A stretch of DNA of 64,000 nt, taken from Hofstenia miamia. Lineage: Eukaryota > Xenacoelomorpha > Acoela. This document shows positions 48,040 to 58,029 of this stretch, piece after piece. The DNA lies in the NCBI GenBank assembly GCA_004352715.1, contig SCFE01000016.1:427563-491562 (forward strand), written 5' to 3'. A program made the translations under genes and the position numbers. Each line of letters starts with the position of its first letter. Position 1 is the first letter of the stretch. Under the pieces are notes generated by a model. It was not told the origin of the DNA and did not search any database. It saw nothing but the letters and a program-made list of their open reading frames with translations.

Positions 48040-48717
48040 GGGGGGAGTATCACCGGGAGAGGAGTTGTCGACTTTAAAAAATCATAAAAAATAAAAAAAT
48101 AGTATTAGAGCCCTCATTCTTTCACATGGTTTAGCTGGTGGATTGAACTTTCGAAACCACATGAAATGTTGGTGACCTTACTTAATTTAGAGGTCATGGG
48201 GTCAAAAAGGTCAAGGTCACACATGTCTCAAATATAAAAAAGTGGCTATGGGACTATTCCATTCATGAAAAACCTTCTCAATCAATTGGTACAAAATTTA
48301 GTGAGGGGTTTAGAAACATAATGAAGAATGTTTTGTTCTATGGGTTTTGAAGAAGATCTCAATCTGTTACATTTATAGCCGTATAAAAATATGTACTAAA
48401 ATTGTCAAAAATTGTATGACATTAAAGTTTGTAACATTTTTAAATTAAAAGAGATCTTCAAATCCTTAGAACACAACACTCCTGTATGCCTGTTGTACAA
48501 GCACAGAAAGTTTCATTAGATTATCTTGATAAATAAAAAAGTTATGGCAAAAGTGCTATCAAAAAAAATTGTAAAAAATAAACTACTTGATGGATTTCAA
48601 AAATTTAAAAAGTATCATACAGTTTAATAATGACTCCCTCATAAACCATAAACACTGGGTTTAAACGCGATTTGCGAGATTCGGTGATTTGACAATTTTC
48701 CCGGTGATACTCCCCCC
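48040..48717. mobile_element. piggyBac-type MITE (TTAA), 678 bp
   Basis: Bordered by TTAA at 48036-48039 and 48718-48721. It has perfect 19-bp inverted repeats GGGGGGAGTATCACCGGGA. It lies exactly within motif A of the surrounding LINE reverse transcriptase; skipping it makes the LINE frame continue (AFN, then TILQKKLLNNIS). No coding content. Four AGGTCA/GGGTCA hexamers in the same orientation lie at 48191-48219. Confidence 0.92.
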
Positions 48718-48721
48718 TTAA

Positions 48722-49066
48722 CACAATTCTCCAGAAGAAGCTGCTAAACAATATTTCGACAAGGTCTGCCTGGTTATATATTTGGCTGCATTCTTATGTG
48801 GATAACTAGAGATAACGTATTCAATTTTCCTCAACTCAATGCTCAGAATATGTAGTAGTTGAAGTTAGTGCTCCTCAAAGCGGCCCTTTAAGTGGCCTTC
48901 TTTTTACAAATGACACGATTGATATAAACAATGAAACTTTAAACATCAACCCTAAAAAAGGCAACCTATCTAAATACTTGGACGATACTCGACTGCTTTA
49001 TACAATTTCTAATGACAACCATGAACATCAACATGACAATTACAAATACCTATTTGAGAGAGAGAG
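48722..49066 (+). pseudogene. LINE ORF2, reverse-transcriptase motifs B and C
   Basis: Continuation of the LINE after the MITE. Near 48880 APQSGPLSGLLFT matches motif B ('G.PQG..LSP.LF'). Near 48970 KYLDDTRLLY matches the motif C catalytic box (F/YADD, here YLDD). The element is then interrupted by a GA/TA repeat and an inverted LINE fragment. Confidence 0.8.
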
Positions 49067-49188
49067 ATATATATATATTTATTTCACCTTAATTGCAACC
49101 AAAAGGTTGAAAAATATAAGGTAATAACTATAAACTACCATTTACAAACATATATATATATATATATATATATATGTTTATATATCTA
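49067..49188. repeat. (GA)n/(TA)n simple repeat
   Basis: A short GAGAGAGAGA run followed by TA tracts at 49067-49080 and 49151-49175. Confidence 0.85.
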
Positions 49189-49912
49189 TCATTTCCCATA
49201 TGTAACCAAATTTATTGCTGCTATTTGATTGTAGACAAAACTTTTCTCCATTCTGGAAGTTCGATGAGGGAAGGAGTAATCACGAATGTTACGTAAATTA
49301 TAATCTAAATTCCGTATGTTTGCACAAAATGACTCAGTGGGTGATTTTCTTTGTTTTGGATTTTTTGCCAAAGTTTAGTACAGCATGAATTTCGTCGATC
49401 ACTTAGAGATTGACACTTGCTGATAAGACATGCTGCTTCATATTTAAAATTTGGAAAAATTATCCGCAGAGCACGCTTTTGAATGCGTTCCAAATCCTTT
49501 GATTGCTCTTTAGTAATTGCGTTGCTCCAAACGGGTGAACAGTACTCTAGAATAGGGCATATGTAGATTTGGATTAGATGAGATGATGGAATATCAAACC
49601 TTTTAAGAATTTGGAGGAAATGCAATCTTTTGACTGCTTTTTTAACCATGTGCATAATATTTTCTTTGCATAATATTTTCTTCATGTGAGATTGTCTTGA
49701 ACTACTAATCCAAGGAGTTTAGCTGATTGAACTCGCTGAATACTATCATCTGTTATTTGAACTTCTGCTATTTTGAATAGGTCACAAGAAAATAACCTCT
49801 TACTAAACCCTGCACTCCTAAGAAATATCCTCCTCATCAAGAACAGTTCACTGTGAGAAACTTCGTGAAATATCTCAACTTTCCACCAGTCTTGATAATC
49901 AGATTGTTCCAA
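49189..49912 (-). pseudogene. second LINE ORF2 tail, inverted
   Basis: On the minus strand, VQSAKLLGLVVQDNLT ('LGv.lD..L.W'), then KRLHFLQILKRFDIPSSHLI, then IQIYICPILEYCSPVWSNAI, then ERIQKRALRIIFPN. This is a textbook tail of a CR1/Jockey-like ORF2, with one frameshift near 49682. Its sequence differs from the plus-strand LINE it interrupts, so it is a separate family or lineage. Confidence 0.8.
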
Positions 49913-49924
49913 CCGTTATGGAAA

Positions 49925-50214
49925 TAAAATTCTTAGCGTTTTCCTTCATCATCATCTGAAATGGTCAACACATGTGTAACATATCGTCAAAACGGTTAAC
50001 TATACAATCCGCAGTATCATATCTGTCATTAAATTCTTTAAGCTTGCTTCAAGAGCATCGTTATTTAAAACCTACGTTTTACCCACTACCTATATGCATC
50101 AGCTGTCTGGGTTCCTTATTTGACAGTGACTGATAGAAAGAAGCTTAGAAAACCATTGCGTTACTACTCCAATGTCTGTGGATTAGATAAATCAAATCTT
50201 ATTCCCATTATTAA
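49925..50214 (+). pseudogene. LINE ORF2 tail (continuation of 48722-49066)
   Basis: KILSVFLHHHLKWSTHVYHI, then VKTVNYTIRSIISVIKFFKL and ASRASLFKTYVLPT: the post-core region of the plus-strand LINE. It ends at the TTAA (50211-50214) where piggyBac is inserted, and resumes at 52368. Confidence 0.7.
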
Positions 50215-52363
50215 CGGTTGTTGGGCCCCAACAAAAATATGGTGTTATGGTCCCTGAGTGGTGTACGAAACCCCAGTAAAAAACTACTAGTAAAAGACAA
50301 AACTTAACTAGTTTACTCAAACAAAAAGTACACATTAGTCAGATTAGTCAGTGAACATTTGATTTGCTAAACAATCAACGAAAATGAAGCTGTACAGGTC
50401 AAACACGGCTTCAAGCATGCAGTAGACTGATAGGCAGTTTTCTTATCAGTCGAGATTGGACAAATTTGGCATCTTTTTTGTGAACGTTGTCTTTGCAAAC
50501 CAATCATTGGGGTGGCTTTTGGCGCCGCATTTTTACTCAAAATCTCCAGAATGGTTGACTGCAACAACCTTGCTATACTTTTTCTACGAACTAGCTGATC
50601 GTGTCCTAATTGGTAACCAACCTTCAAGGCAAAGCGTTTGTGGAAACGTTGTTTCATAGAAGAGATGTCCTTCAACCACAGAATAATAGAAGAATTCAGG
50701 ATATCAATATCCAAAGTGTTGCAAAGAACTGAGAATTGCCAACATCTACACTTTCGATGAGTCGTAAGAGTTCTGACAATTTTGTCCATAATATCTATGT
50801 CTGATTTTGTTTTGTTTAAAAGAGTACAGTTTCAGACTTATTTGGCGGACTTGGAGTTTCCCAATGAACTGCAAAAGAATCTAATGGCAGAACTGGTTTG
50901 TTACTTTTATCCCAATGGGAACATAGGAAAGTGTTTTTGCCATCATGAAATATTTTTGAATCTCCGCGTACATGGTTGTTTGTTTTCAACATTTCTCTTG
51001 AAAGACATTTTCGGTTTCTTTGTATTGTTCCCACATATGTTATTCACTTTTCCAACAGTTTTTGAATGGTGTCATAACTTGTGACCCAGTTATCGCCCAT
51101 CAAATTTCTGCCAGATCCCAAAAACGATTCCATAAAATGCATAACAATTGCATCCGCTGTAGTAATTTGATCAGTTGGCCCAACAGTTCCCGATCCAATG
51201 TATGGCAAATCATTCAAACAATACCAATTATCTGCATCGCAAATCCAGAAAAATTTAATACCATACTTCCCGGGTTTTGAGTGAATGTACTGTTTGAATT
51301 TGACTCTCCCATGATACTCAATCAATTGCTCATCAATTGTCAAATTTAGGCCCGGTGTATAGTATTGCAGAAGTGCTTTGTTGAAATTGTCCAAAAAATA
51401 ATTAACTGGGGTAAGCGCATCTGTTCGGTCTTGACAAAAGAGATCATCTATTCTGATCACTGATTTTATTTGTTTGAAGCGCTTCCGGGACATTATTGCT
51501 TGATAAATTGGTCGACCATCCCTAAAGCTCCACATATCTTCTGTTGATACATAATTATCACCATACGCTCCCGAAAGGACCATAATCGCGAAAAAGCTTT
51601 CATTTCCACAGAATCAACGCTTCCCCATTTAAAATTTATTTGCGAAGTTTGCTTGATTTGGGCTAACCCTCTCCCGTGTAAGTTTGTGTACTCAACAAGA
51701 ATATCCATACAGGGTTCAAAAAACATCATAAAAGCAGACAATTCGTCATCAGGATTTATGCCTGGTTTAATGCCATTTCTGAAATTGATAAAGTTTCAAT
51801 GTGGTTGCCGCCCAGCTGATCGAAGAAGATTCAAAGTCCATTGAACGCTTGGCTGATTCTCAAAACTGTCCTACAAAATAGTGCCTTGGACTGGATCTGG
51901 TGGGTCTTCAACTTCAATATCATGATCTGATTCGGTGATAATATCAACTTATTCTTCTGAAAAGCTATCATCTTCCTCAATTGGGACATTTGGATCGAAA
52001 TCTGGATCAGCGGGTTCAACTGCGTCAGTGGTCTGTGCCATTTCCGTATCAGGAAGGCTATCCCAATCGTCTTCATCACTGCTGTTCATGTATGTGAAAA
52101 GAGAAATAGCTCTAGTCTTTGAGTTCCGGGTCAGACGATTTATTATAAATTTGTCTTTAAATGCCCAAAATAACAATTTGTGTGGTGCTAAACTACGGGG
52201 TATAAGTATAGCGGTAAGTACAACGTTGAATTTTTGTTGGTGCGCAGAGATGACTAAATGGTTAAAAGTCACTCAGTAGCATCCAACTGGATTGAGTAAA
52301 TAAACAGTAATAGCTGTGCAAATATTAGCAGGGGTTTGCTACACCCTAGGGGACCAACCACTG
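50215..52363 (-). mobile_element. piggyBac transposon, full-length but decayed
   Basis: Bordered by TTAA at 50211-50214 and 52364-52367. The ends are CGGTTGTTGGGCCCC and CAGTGGTTGGTCCCC (inward), 12 of 15 identical. A further subterminal inverted repeat pairs GGTGTACGAAACCCC with the complement of GGGGTTTGCTACACC. The 2149-bp body encodes a broken piggyBac transposase on the minus strand. It lies inside a LINE tail whose frame resumes on the other side. Confidence 0.9.
50367..52272 (-). pseudogene. piggyBac transposase, frameshifted
   Basis: Order from the N-terminus (high coordinates): an acidic stretch NSSDEDDWDSLPDTE; FMMFFEPCMDILVEYTNLHG; RPIYQAIMSRKRFKQIKSVI; the first catalytic Asp in YTPGLNLTIDEQLIEYHGR; YGIKFFWICDADNWYCLND; the second Asp in MGDNWVTSYDTIQKLLEK; DKSNKPVLPLDSF; and the C-terminal cysteine-rich domain RCQIC...ACLKPCLTC. 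At least four frameshifts or stops (near 51034, 51583, 51741-51840, 51949) make it inactive. Family assignment is secure from the DEQL box, the DNWxTS box and the C-terminal CxxC pattern. Confidence 0.88.
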
Positions 52364-52367
52364 TTAA

Positions 52368-52500
52368 TAAAACCTTCAAGAAGACATTTTCCAAAGCTGT
52401 ACATGTACATCATATCGTTGAAGATGATCCTCATCCCCTACAAAGCAAAATATGCAAACATCAATCAAGCGTTTCAACAGGAAGACACTTTCAAATTCCT
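52368..52500 (+). pseudogene. LINE ORF2 tail, resumed after piggyBac
   Basis: NKTFKKTFSKAVHVHHIVED, then DPHPLQSKI, continues from LDKSNLIPI before the insertion. This is the common LINE C-terminal '...F......i..d..HPL' ending. Confidence 0.7.
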
Positions 52501-52666
52501 TAGTGCAGTACAACTATTTAAATTTATAGAAATTCCTTTGTTCCAGCAGCGTGTCATTTCTTGGAGAACCGAAGTCCTCCCAATTATCTGTGAATAATTT
52601 CAAATGTTTTGTATATATATGTTTTCCCATTTACCTGTATAAGGTTCCGGAAATAAAGAGTTTAAT

Positions 52667-52699
<33 letters not shown>

Positions 52700-52819
52700 N
52701 NNNNNNNNNNNNNNNNNNNNNNNNNNNNNNNNNNNNNNNNNNNNNNNNNNNNNNNNNNNNNNNNNNNNNNNNNNNNNNNNNNNNNNNNNNNNNNNNNNNN
52801 NNNNNNNNNNNNNNNNNNN
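52700..52819. other. assembly gap (120 N)
   Basis: Run of N flanked on both sides by (TA)n. Confidence 0.99.
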
Positions 52820-52851
<32 letters not shown>

Positions 52852-52854
<3 letters not shown>

Positions 52855-53118
52855 CGGGCTCTAAATAGGTACTATGAGATTTGCATCCATCGATTTTCCA
52901 TAGTATCCAGCGTCATGGAAAGCCAGAATAATTCATTTTATCCAAAAATTTTTACATTGCAATAAGGATCTAATTTCTTATGTATGAGTTTCAGGTCTTT
53001 TCAAAACAATTTTTGGACGCGTATCCAGCGCCCTCTGCAATAGTATCTAGCGCCCGTATAGATTTTTTTGTATCCAGCGCCTTTTAGATGCTTTAAAATT
53101 TGAATCCAAAGCCCGTAT
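52852..53118. mobile_element. non-autonomous element with ATACGGGCT ends and (A)TCCAGCGC motifs
   Basis: ATACGGGCT at 52852-52860 is inverted at 53110-53118, and both flanks are (TA)n. TATCCAGCG / ATCTAGCGCC words are repeated (52908, 53022, 53046, 53072). A related, larger element lies at 54440-55150. The class is uncertain. Confidence 0.6.
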
Positions 53119-53132
53119 ATATATATATATAT

Positions 53133-53337
53133 CAGGCTTGTCCATTGGACAAAATTTTCGATCCCCACCCCACCTCACCCCACGATAATTTTCGTGGGGA
53201 TATCAATGGGGCCCCACGTATCCCCACGATACTAAAATGCAATTATATGTGTACATATTTATTAGCAACTTTGGTTATCGTTTTTACCAAACGTATCAAT
53301 TTCATATACATGTATACATACATATATATATATATAT
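53133..53337. mobile_element. hAT-type element end with CCCCAC motifs (truncated by gap)
   Basis: Begins CAGGCTTGTCCATTGGAC directly after a (TA)n tract, similar to the CAGACTTGTCAATTAG end of the 28057 element. CCCCACC/CCCCACG words are then iterated. The opposite end is in the 53338-54138 gap or absent. Confidence 0.55.
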
Positions 53338-54138
53338 NNNNNNNNNNNNNNNNNNNNNNNNNNNNNNNNNNNNNNNNNNNNNNNNNNNNNNNNNNNNNNN
53401 NNNNNNNNNNNNNNNNNNNNNNNNNNNNNNNNNNNNNNNNNNNNNNNNNNNNNNNNNNNNNNNNNNNNNNNNNNNNNNNNNNNNNNNNNNNNNNNNNNNN
53501 NNNNNNNNNNNNNNNNNNNNNNNNNNNNNNNNNNNNNNNNNNNNNNNNNNNNNNNNNNNNNNNNNNNNNNNNNNNNNNNNNNNNNNNNNNNNNNNNNNNN
53601 NNNNNNNNNNNNNNNNNNNNNNNNNNNNNNNNNNNNNNNNNNNNNNNNNNNNNNNNNNNNNNNNNNNNNNNNNNNNNNNNNNNNNNNNNNNNNNNNNNNN
53701 NNNNNNNNNNNNNNNNNNNNNNNNNNNNNNNNNNNNNNNNNNNNNNNNNNNNNNNNNNNNNNNNNNNNNNNNNNNNNNNNNNNNNNNNNNNNNNNNNNNN
53801 NNNNNNNNNNNNNNNNNNNNNNNNNNNNNNNNNNNNNNNNNNNNNNNNNNNNNNNNNNNNNNNNNNNNNNNNNNNNNNNNNNNNNNNNNNNNNNNNNNNN
53901 NNNNNNNNNNNNNNNNNNNNNNNNNNNNNNNNNNNNNNNNNNNNNNNNNNNNNNNNNNNNNNNNNNNNNNNNNNNNNNNNNNNNNNNNNNNNNNNNNNNN
54001 NNNNNNNNNNNNNNNNNNNNNNNNNNNNNNNNNNNNNNNNNNNNNNNNNNNNNNNNNNNNNNNNNNNNNNNNNNNNNNNNNNNNNNNNNNNNNNNNNNNN
54101 NNNNNNNNNNNNNNNNNNNNNNNNNNNNNNNNNNNNNN
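53338..54138. other. assembly gap (801 N)
   Basis: Largest gap, (TA)n on both sides. Confidence 0.99.
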
Positions 54139-54171
<33 letters not shown>

Positions 54172-54179
54172 GGGGCAAA

Positions 54180-54390
54180 TATTTAGTGATGCGCATATTT
54201 GGCGCTAAATAAAATGTACATATTTAGCGCGAATTATAAACGTAATATACAAAATTTTTGTGAGCCAGATATATTCAAAATTGTCTATGTATGCATTATT
54301 TATATTATATAAACATAATAACCATAGGCTTGCTAAAAAAACTACTTTCTGCATACCAATTAGTGACTGGTGTTAAATATAAGGGAAAAA
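54180..54390. repeat. interspersed repeat, copy of 18190-18420
   Basis: Shares AGTGATGCGCATAT, GGCGCTAAATAAAA, AAAAACTACTTTCTGCATACC and TTAGTGACTGG blocks with 18190-18420. TAGCGC words occur near the left end. Confidence 0.6.
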
Positions 54391-54439
54391 TTGAATTGTA
54401 TATGTATATGTGTATATATAAAACACATGTGTGTATACA

Positions 54440-55150
54440 TATACGGGTTCTAGATTAGTTTTTTGTGGCATCGGGTAAGGGGCCAACTTGCATGAAGAAA
54501 ACGGGCGGCGCAGGGATGCCCTTTGTCTTATAGAGCGAATCGACCGGGCACGGGCACACAATGTTTTCCCAGAAACCTATCTGAATATTTGTGTTTTGCA
54601 CATGTCTATATTACAGTTTTGTCTTAGATGTATTTGTGTTTGACTACAAATGTATGATACCTTGACAATTTTAGTCTAATGACTTTTTTGAAAGTCTGTC
54701 TTTTGTAAGAAATCAGACTCAATTTAGATCACTGGTCTATATTTATAGATGGTTAGATTTCAGGCATAGTGTAGAGCAGGCAGGCGAGCAAGTGCCGCCA
54801 GTTGTTTTTCAACGTGGAACGGGCGGGCATGGGTACACAATATTTTCGGGTCCGCAAAGCACCATTCTTGATATTAGGGAATTTCTATCCAGCGCTCACA
54901 GTTTGCAATTTTTCATAGTATCTAATGCCTTTTTTGATGGAAAGCGATATAGTTCATTATATCCAAAAAAATTTACATTGCGCTTTTACATTTGGAATAG
55001 GGTTCTAATTTCATATGCATACTTTGAAAAAATTTTCTTGGACCGGTATCCAACTCCCTCAGCCATTGTATCTAGCAACCGAATAGATTTCAGTAGTTTC
55101 ACTAGTTTCAGCATAGCTTCAGTTAATTTAGTGAAATTTCATACGAGTTG
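54440..55150. mobile_element. element related to 52852-53118, rearranged
   Basis: Starts TACGGGTTCTAGATTAG, like TACGGGCTCTAAATAGG at 52853. It contains TATCCAGCGC near 54887, and then ATTTACATTGCG, TCTAATTTCATATGCATA and GGTATCCAACTCCCT blocks parallel to 52950-53040. It also contains a GGGCGGGCATGGGTACAC segment at 54819 that recalls the GGGCACGGGCACAC at 54545. No coding potential. The right part is duplicated in tandem. Confidence 0.5.
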
Positions 55151-55590
55151 AGATGCTCCCTAGAACCTCTAACAACCAGATCAAAAAGTACATAATTATA
55201 GTGGGGGTTCTAGCTACCCCTAATATATAACTCAGATTTTAGTACTATCTTAAATTCCAAAATGTCATAAAAACAAATAAAAATTTACATTGCGCTTTTA
55301 CATTTGGAATAGGGTTCTAATTTCATATGCATACTTTGAAAAAATTTTCTTGGACCGGTATCCAACTCCCTCAGCCATTGTATCTAGCAACCGAATAGAT
55401 TTCAGTAGTTTCACTAGTTTCAGCATAGCTTCAGTTAATTTAGTGAAATTTCATACGAGTTGAGATGCTCCCTAGAACCTCTAACAACCAGATCAAAAAG
55501 TACATAATTATAGTGGGGGTTCTAGCTACCCCTAATATATAACTCAGATTTTAGTACTATCTTAAATTCCAAAATGTCATAAAAACAAAT
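54967..55590. repeat. 312-bp exact tandem duplication
   Basis: 54967-55278 and 55279-55590 appear identical, followed by a further 11 bp of the unit. Exact identity in otherwise decayed repeat DNA implies either a very recent duplication or an assembly artefact. Confidence 0.85.
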
Positions 55591-55601
55591 AAAAATTTAC
55601 A

Positions 55602-57022
55602 ATGGTAACACAATTATAACTTTAAAAAAATGTCTGCAATTAAAAACCAATGTGTGGGGTAGTTGGAGACACTATGGTTGTTAGAAGGTAAGAAAATTAG
55701 TAGCTGAACAATTTCAAATTCTATTAAAGCAAAAAATGAGTTGAGCATTTGTTCATAATCAATGAAAGTATCACATTCTTGTATTATAAGTTAACAACAC
55801 TAGGTACATTACAGTAACTAAAAATTGAGACCTACAATAAGGACAAATTTTTGTACAAAGTTTAGAACAAAGCATAATATTTTAAAGCGTTATAAATTCA
55901 GAAATTTTCCACATGGCCATCAATGTAGGAAAAAGCTATTTCAATTTTCACTAAGAACAGAATATTCTAGAATTTTAAACGCAATGTATACCTATATATA
56001 ACTGGCCTATTGTTTCACAATATTGCTTGCAACATCAACATCATTTAGAGGCTGTTCGTTACAGTTTTCGTTTTTTGCTTTGAATACCACTAGTATTGTT
56101 TTGAACGATTTTACTTTAATTTTGCATATTGCACCTACAAATGATAAATAAGTTTATTAATAGATGCCCTGTAAGTTTTCCCTCAATTATCGATTATAGG
56201 AAATGGTAGAGGTAGCTTATGTCTATAACAATTTTCATTGAATCACATCACCACTCAAATATTTTGAATCTTTACTACCTAGAAGATACAGAATCATTTT
56301 TATTTTTTAAAATGTCATCTCTACTATTACTACCAATAGGAATCTTATAAAAATAATGAGGCCAATGCATATTAATAACATTATTAATAGAAAAATGAAA
56401 TATAATTTTAACTCTAAAGAGCTTTTTGAAAAGCTAATATTTTATGTAAAGCATTTATGCAAGGACAATTGCCCTCCTTCGAATGTAATTGCAAACCCTA
56501 TTGACTGCAAATCAGATCAAAGTGATTTGCTGATATCATTGAATAGAATAAAATTTCACCAAGAGTTAAAAGTGCCATGGCAATTAATTTTTTCAAAATG
56601 CTGTAAAATCTGCCTATATTATTGATTTAAACATAAAATTACCTTCTCAGTTCAATAATTGTATAAAACAGATGAACCATATCGAAATTGCAGGGAGATT
56701 CTAGTATAGATTCATTATTGCTAAATTGTTAATAAGATAGCGATTTTAATCACTATTTATAGAAAGCAGATGCAGATTTAAATGGCTCAGTTGTCATAAA
56801 CATGATAAAATAAATCAGCTGTGCTTCATTAGCACGCTGTAGTTCCTGAATATAGCAAGAATTTGCATAGCAGGGCAGATAATATAATAGAAATGGATTC
56901 TTTTCTCACTGCTATCTTTGCATTTCTCAAGGCACACAAATAATTACCATAATCATGATTTGCATTATGATATTAAATTATTAACCTTTCATTGTACACT
57001 AAACATTAACTAAGATAAGAAA
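55602..57022. other. non-coding DNA with a partial repeat copy
   Basis: No gene. 56200-56400 is an inverted, diverged copy of the interior of the 30415-31086 element. The open frame at 56356-56625 is not protein-like. Confidence 0.5.
56200..56400. repeat. inverted partial copy of the 30415-31086 element
   Basis: ACAATTTTCATTG...CTCAAATATTTTGAATC, CCTAGAAGATACAGAATC and ATTAATAACATTATTA correspond to the reverse complement of 30710-30890. Confidence 0.6.
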
Positions 57023-57376
57023 TTAAGAACATTTTATTAAGGAAGACAATTCATCACTAACAGAGTTATAAGTTCTCAATGATAAATCTGCTGCACGTAA
57101 TCCCAGCAACACACTGTCATGAAAACCCAAGCAACTTATGTATCCTGCTAACACACCAGCCAAAAGTGAGTCACCAGCACCCGATTCACTGACAATCGGA
57201 TGCTTTGAAATCATAGGTTTGTACCAAGCAAAATGACAGTCATCCTTCACCCATTTTTCATCACATTTTTGCAATTGAGATACATCAAACAAAACATTTT
57301 GTCTAGATGTCAGAATAACGCCATGTTTTCCAAGTTTTATCATTAAGCACTCAGCAGGAATTGAAGAAGCTGGTAT
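57023..57376 (-). CDS. pseudouridine glycosidase-kinase fusion, exon 4 (kinase C-terminus)
   Basis: The last exon, 117 codons plus stop, acceptor ATTTTAG/ATACCA in phase 0. It carries the PfkB-family signature 2: ESGAGDSLLAGVLAGYI, with the catalytic base aspartate in GAGD. Before it, ECLMIKLGKHGVIL is the 'v.vTlG..G' strand that positions ATP. The part DLSLRTYNSVSDELSSL is the closing helix, where PfkB pseudouridine kinases commonly have 'A.lsl.s...v...l'. It is separated from exon 3 by an intron of only 40 bp. Confidence 0.9.
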   Translation of the reverse strand: MPASSIPAECLMIKLGKHGVILTSRQNVLFDVSQLQKCDEKWVKDDCHFAWYKPMISKHPIVSESGAGDSLLAGVLAGYISCLGFHDSVLLGLRAADLSLRTYNSVSDELSSLIKCS

Positions 57377-57416
57377 CTAAAATATAGCCTAGAAAAAGAA
57401 ATTTTTTAGAATTTAC
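57377..57416 (-). other. 40-bp intron
   Basis: GTAAATTC...ATATTTTAG, 40 bp, not a multiple of three. Reading through it shifts the frame and meets a stop within about 20 codons. An alternative AG at the internal TTTCTAG would give an in-frame TAG, so the full 40-bp intron is required. Confidence 0.8.
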
Positions 57417-57593
57417 CATAGTTGTTAAAACTTCAAAAATTTCTTCAAGATTTGTGTGATAAATCTCTTTCTTTACTTTGAATATCTCAAACATCTCCCG
57501 TAAATTTGGTGCCAATAAGTCAAACTTATATTGTTGAATATTTCGTATCTTCCAACATTTCGTATTCTGTGTTGGGTCACATATAACAGGTAT
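57417..57593 (-). CDS. pseudouridine glycosidase-kinase fusion, exon 3 (kinase middle)
   Basis: 59 codons, phase 0 at both ends (acceptor TGCTATAG/ATACCT, donor ACTATG/GTAAAT). It encodes IPVICDPTQNTKCWKIRNIQ, then QYKFDLLAPNLREMFEIFK, which is the 'vPv..epts..K......l...t..sPN..El' segment of PfkB-type pseudouridine kinases. Too short to be obvious as an ORF, but required between exons 2 and 4. Confidence 0.85.
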
Positions 57594-57652
57594 CTATAGC
57601 AAATGTATTAATTGATTTAAGACTATTTGCAGCTTTGTAATATCATAATATG

Positions 57653-57703
<51 letters not shown>

Positions 57704-58029
57704 TTTCAAATTGCATTTTTTATTCACTTAGATCTATCAAAAAAATATTTTTTATTTTTTCTATATTATTCATATTTCATTTGCTTTTTTCATGAAATGA
57801 TGTTAATGAAAAGTTTGCTGGCGTAGAAAAATACTTCAAACTTTTCATTTGAACTTACTGCGCACAATAGTGCGTGCCAGCTATTCATCCATTCAAATTC
57901 TCCAAAAACCAATGTATTTAGAAAAACATCAGTATGAAATTTGGATGTCTCTTGAATCAATTATATAAACTTTAGTAAAATATTATTTTATAAATATGAT
58001 TAAGAATGTATGTGTTAATGTATTTCTAT

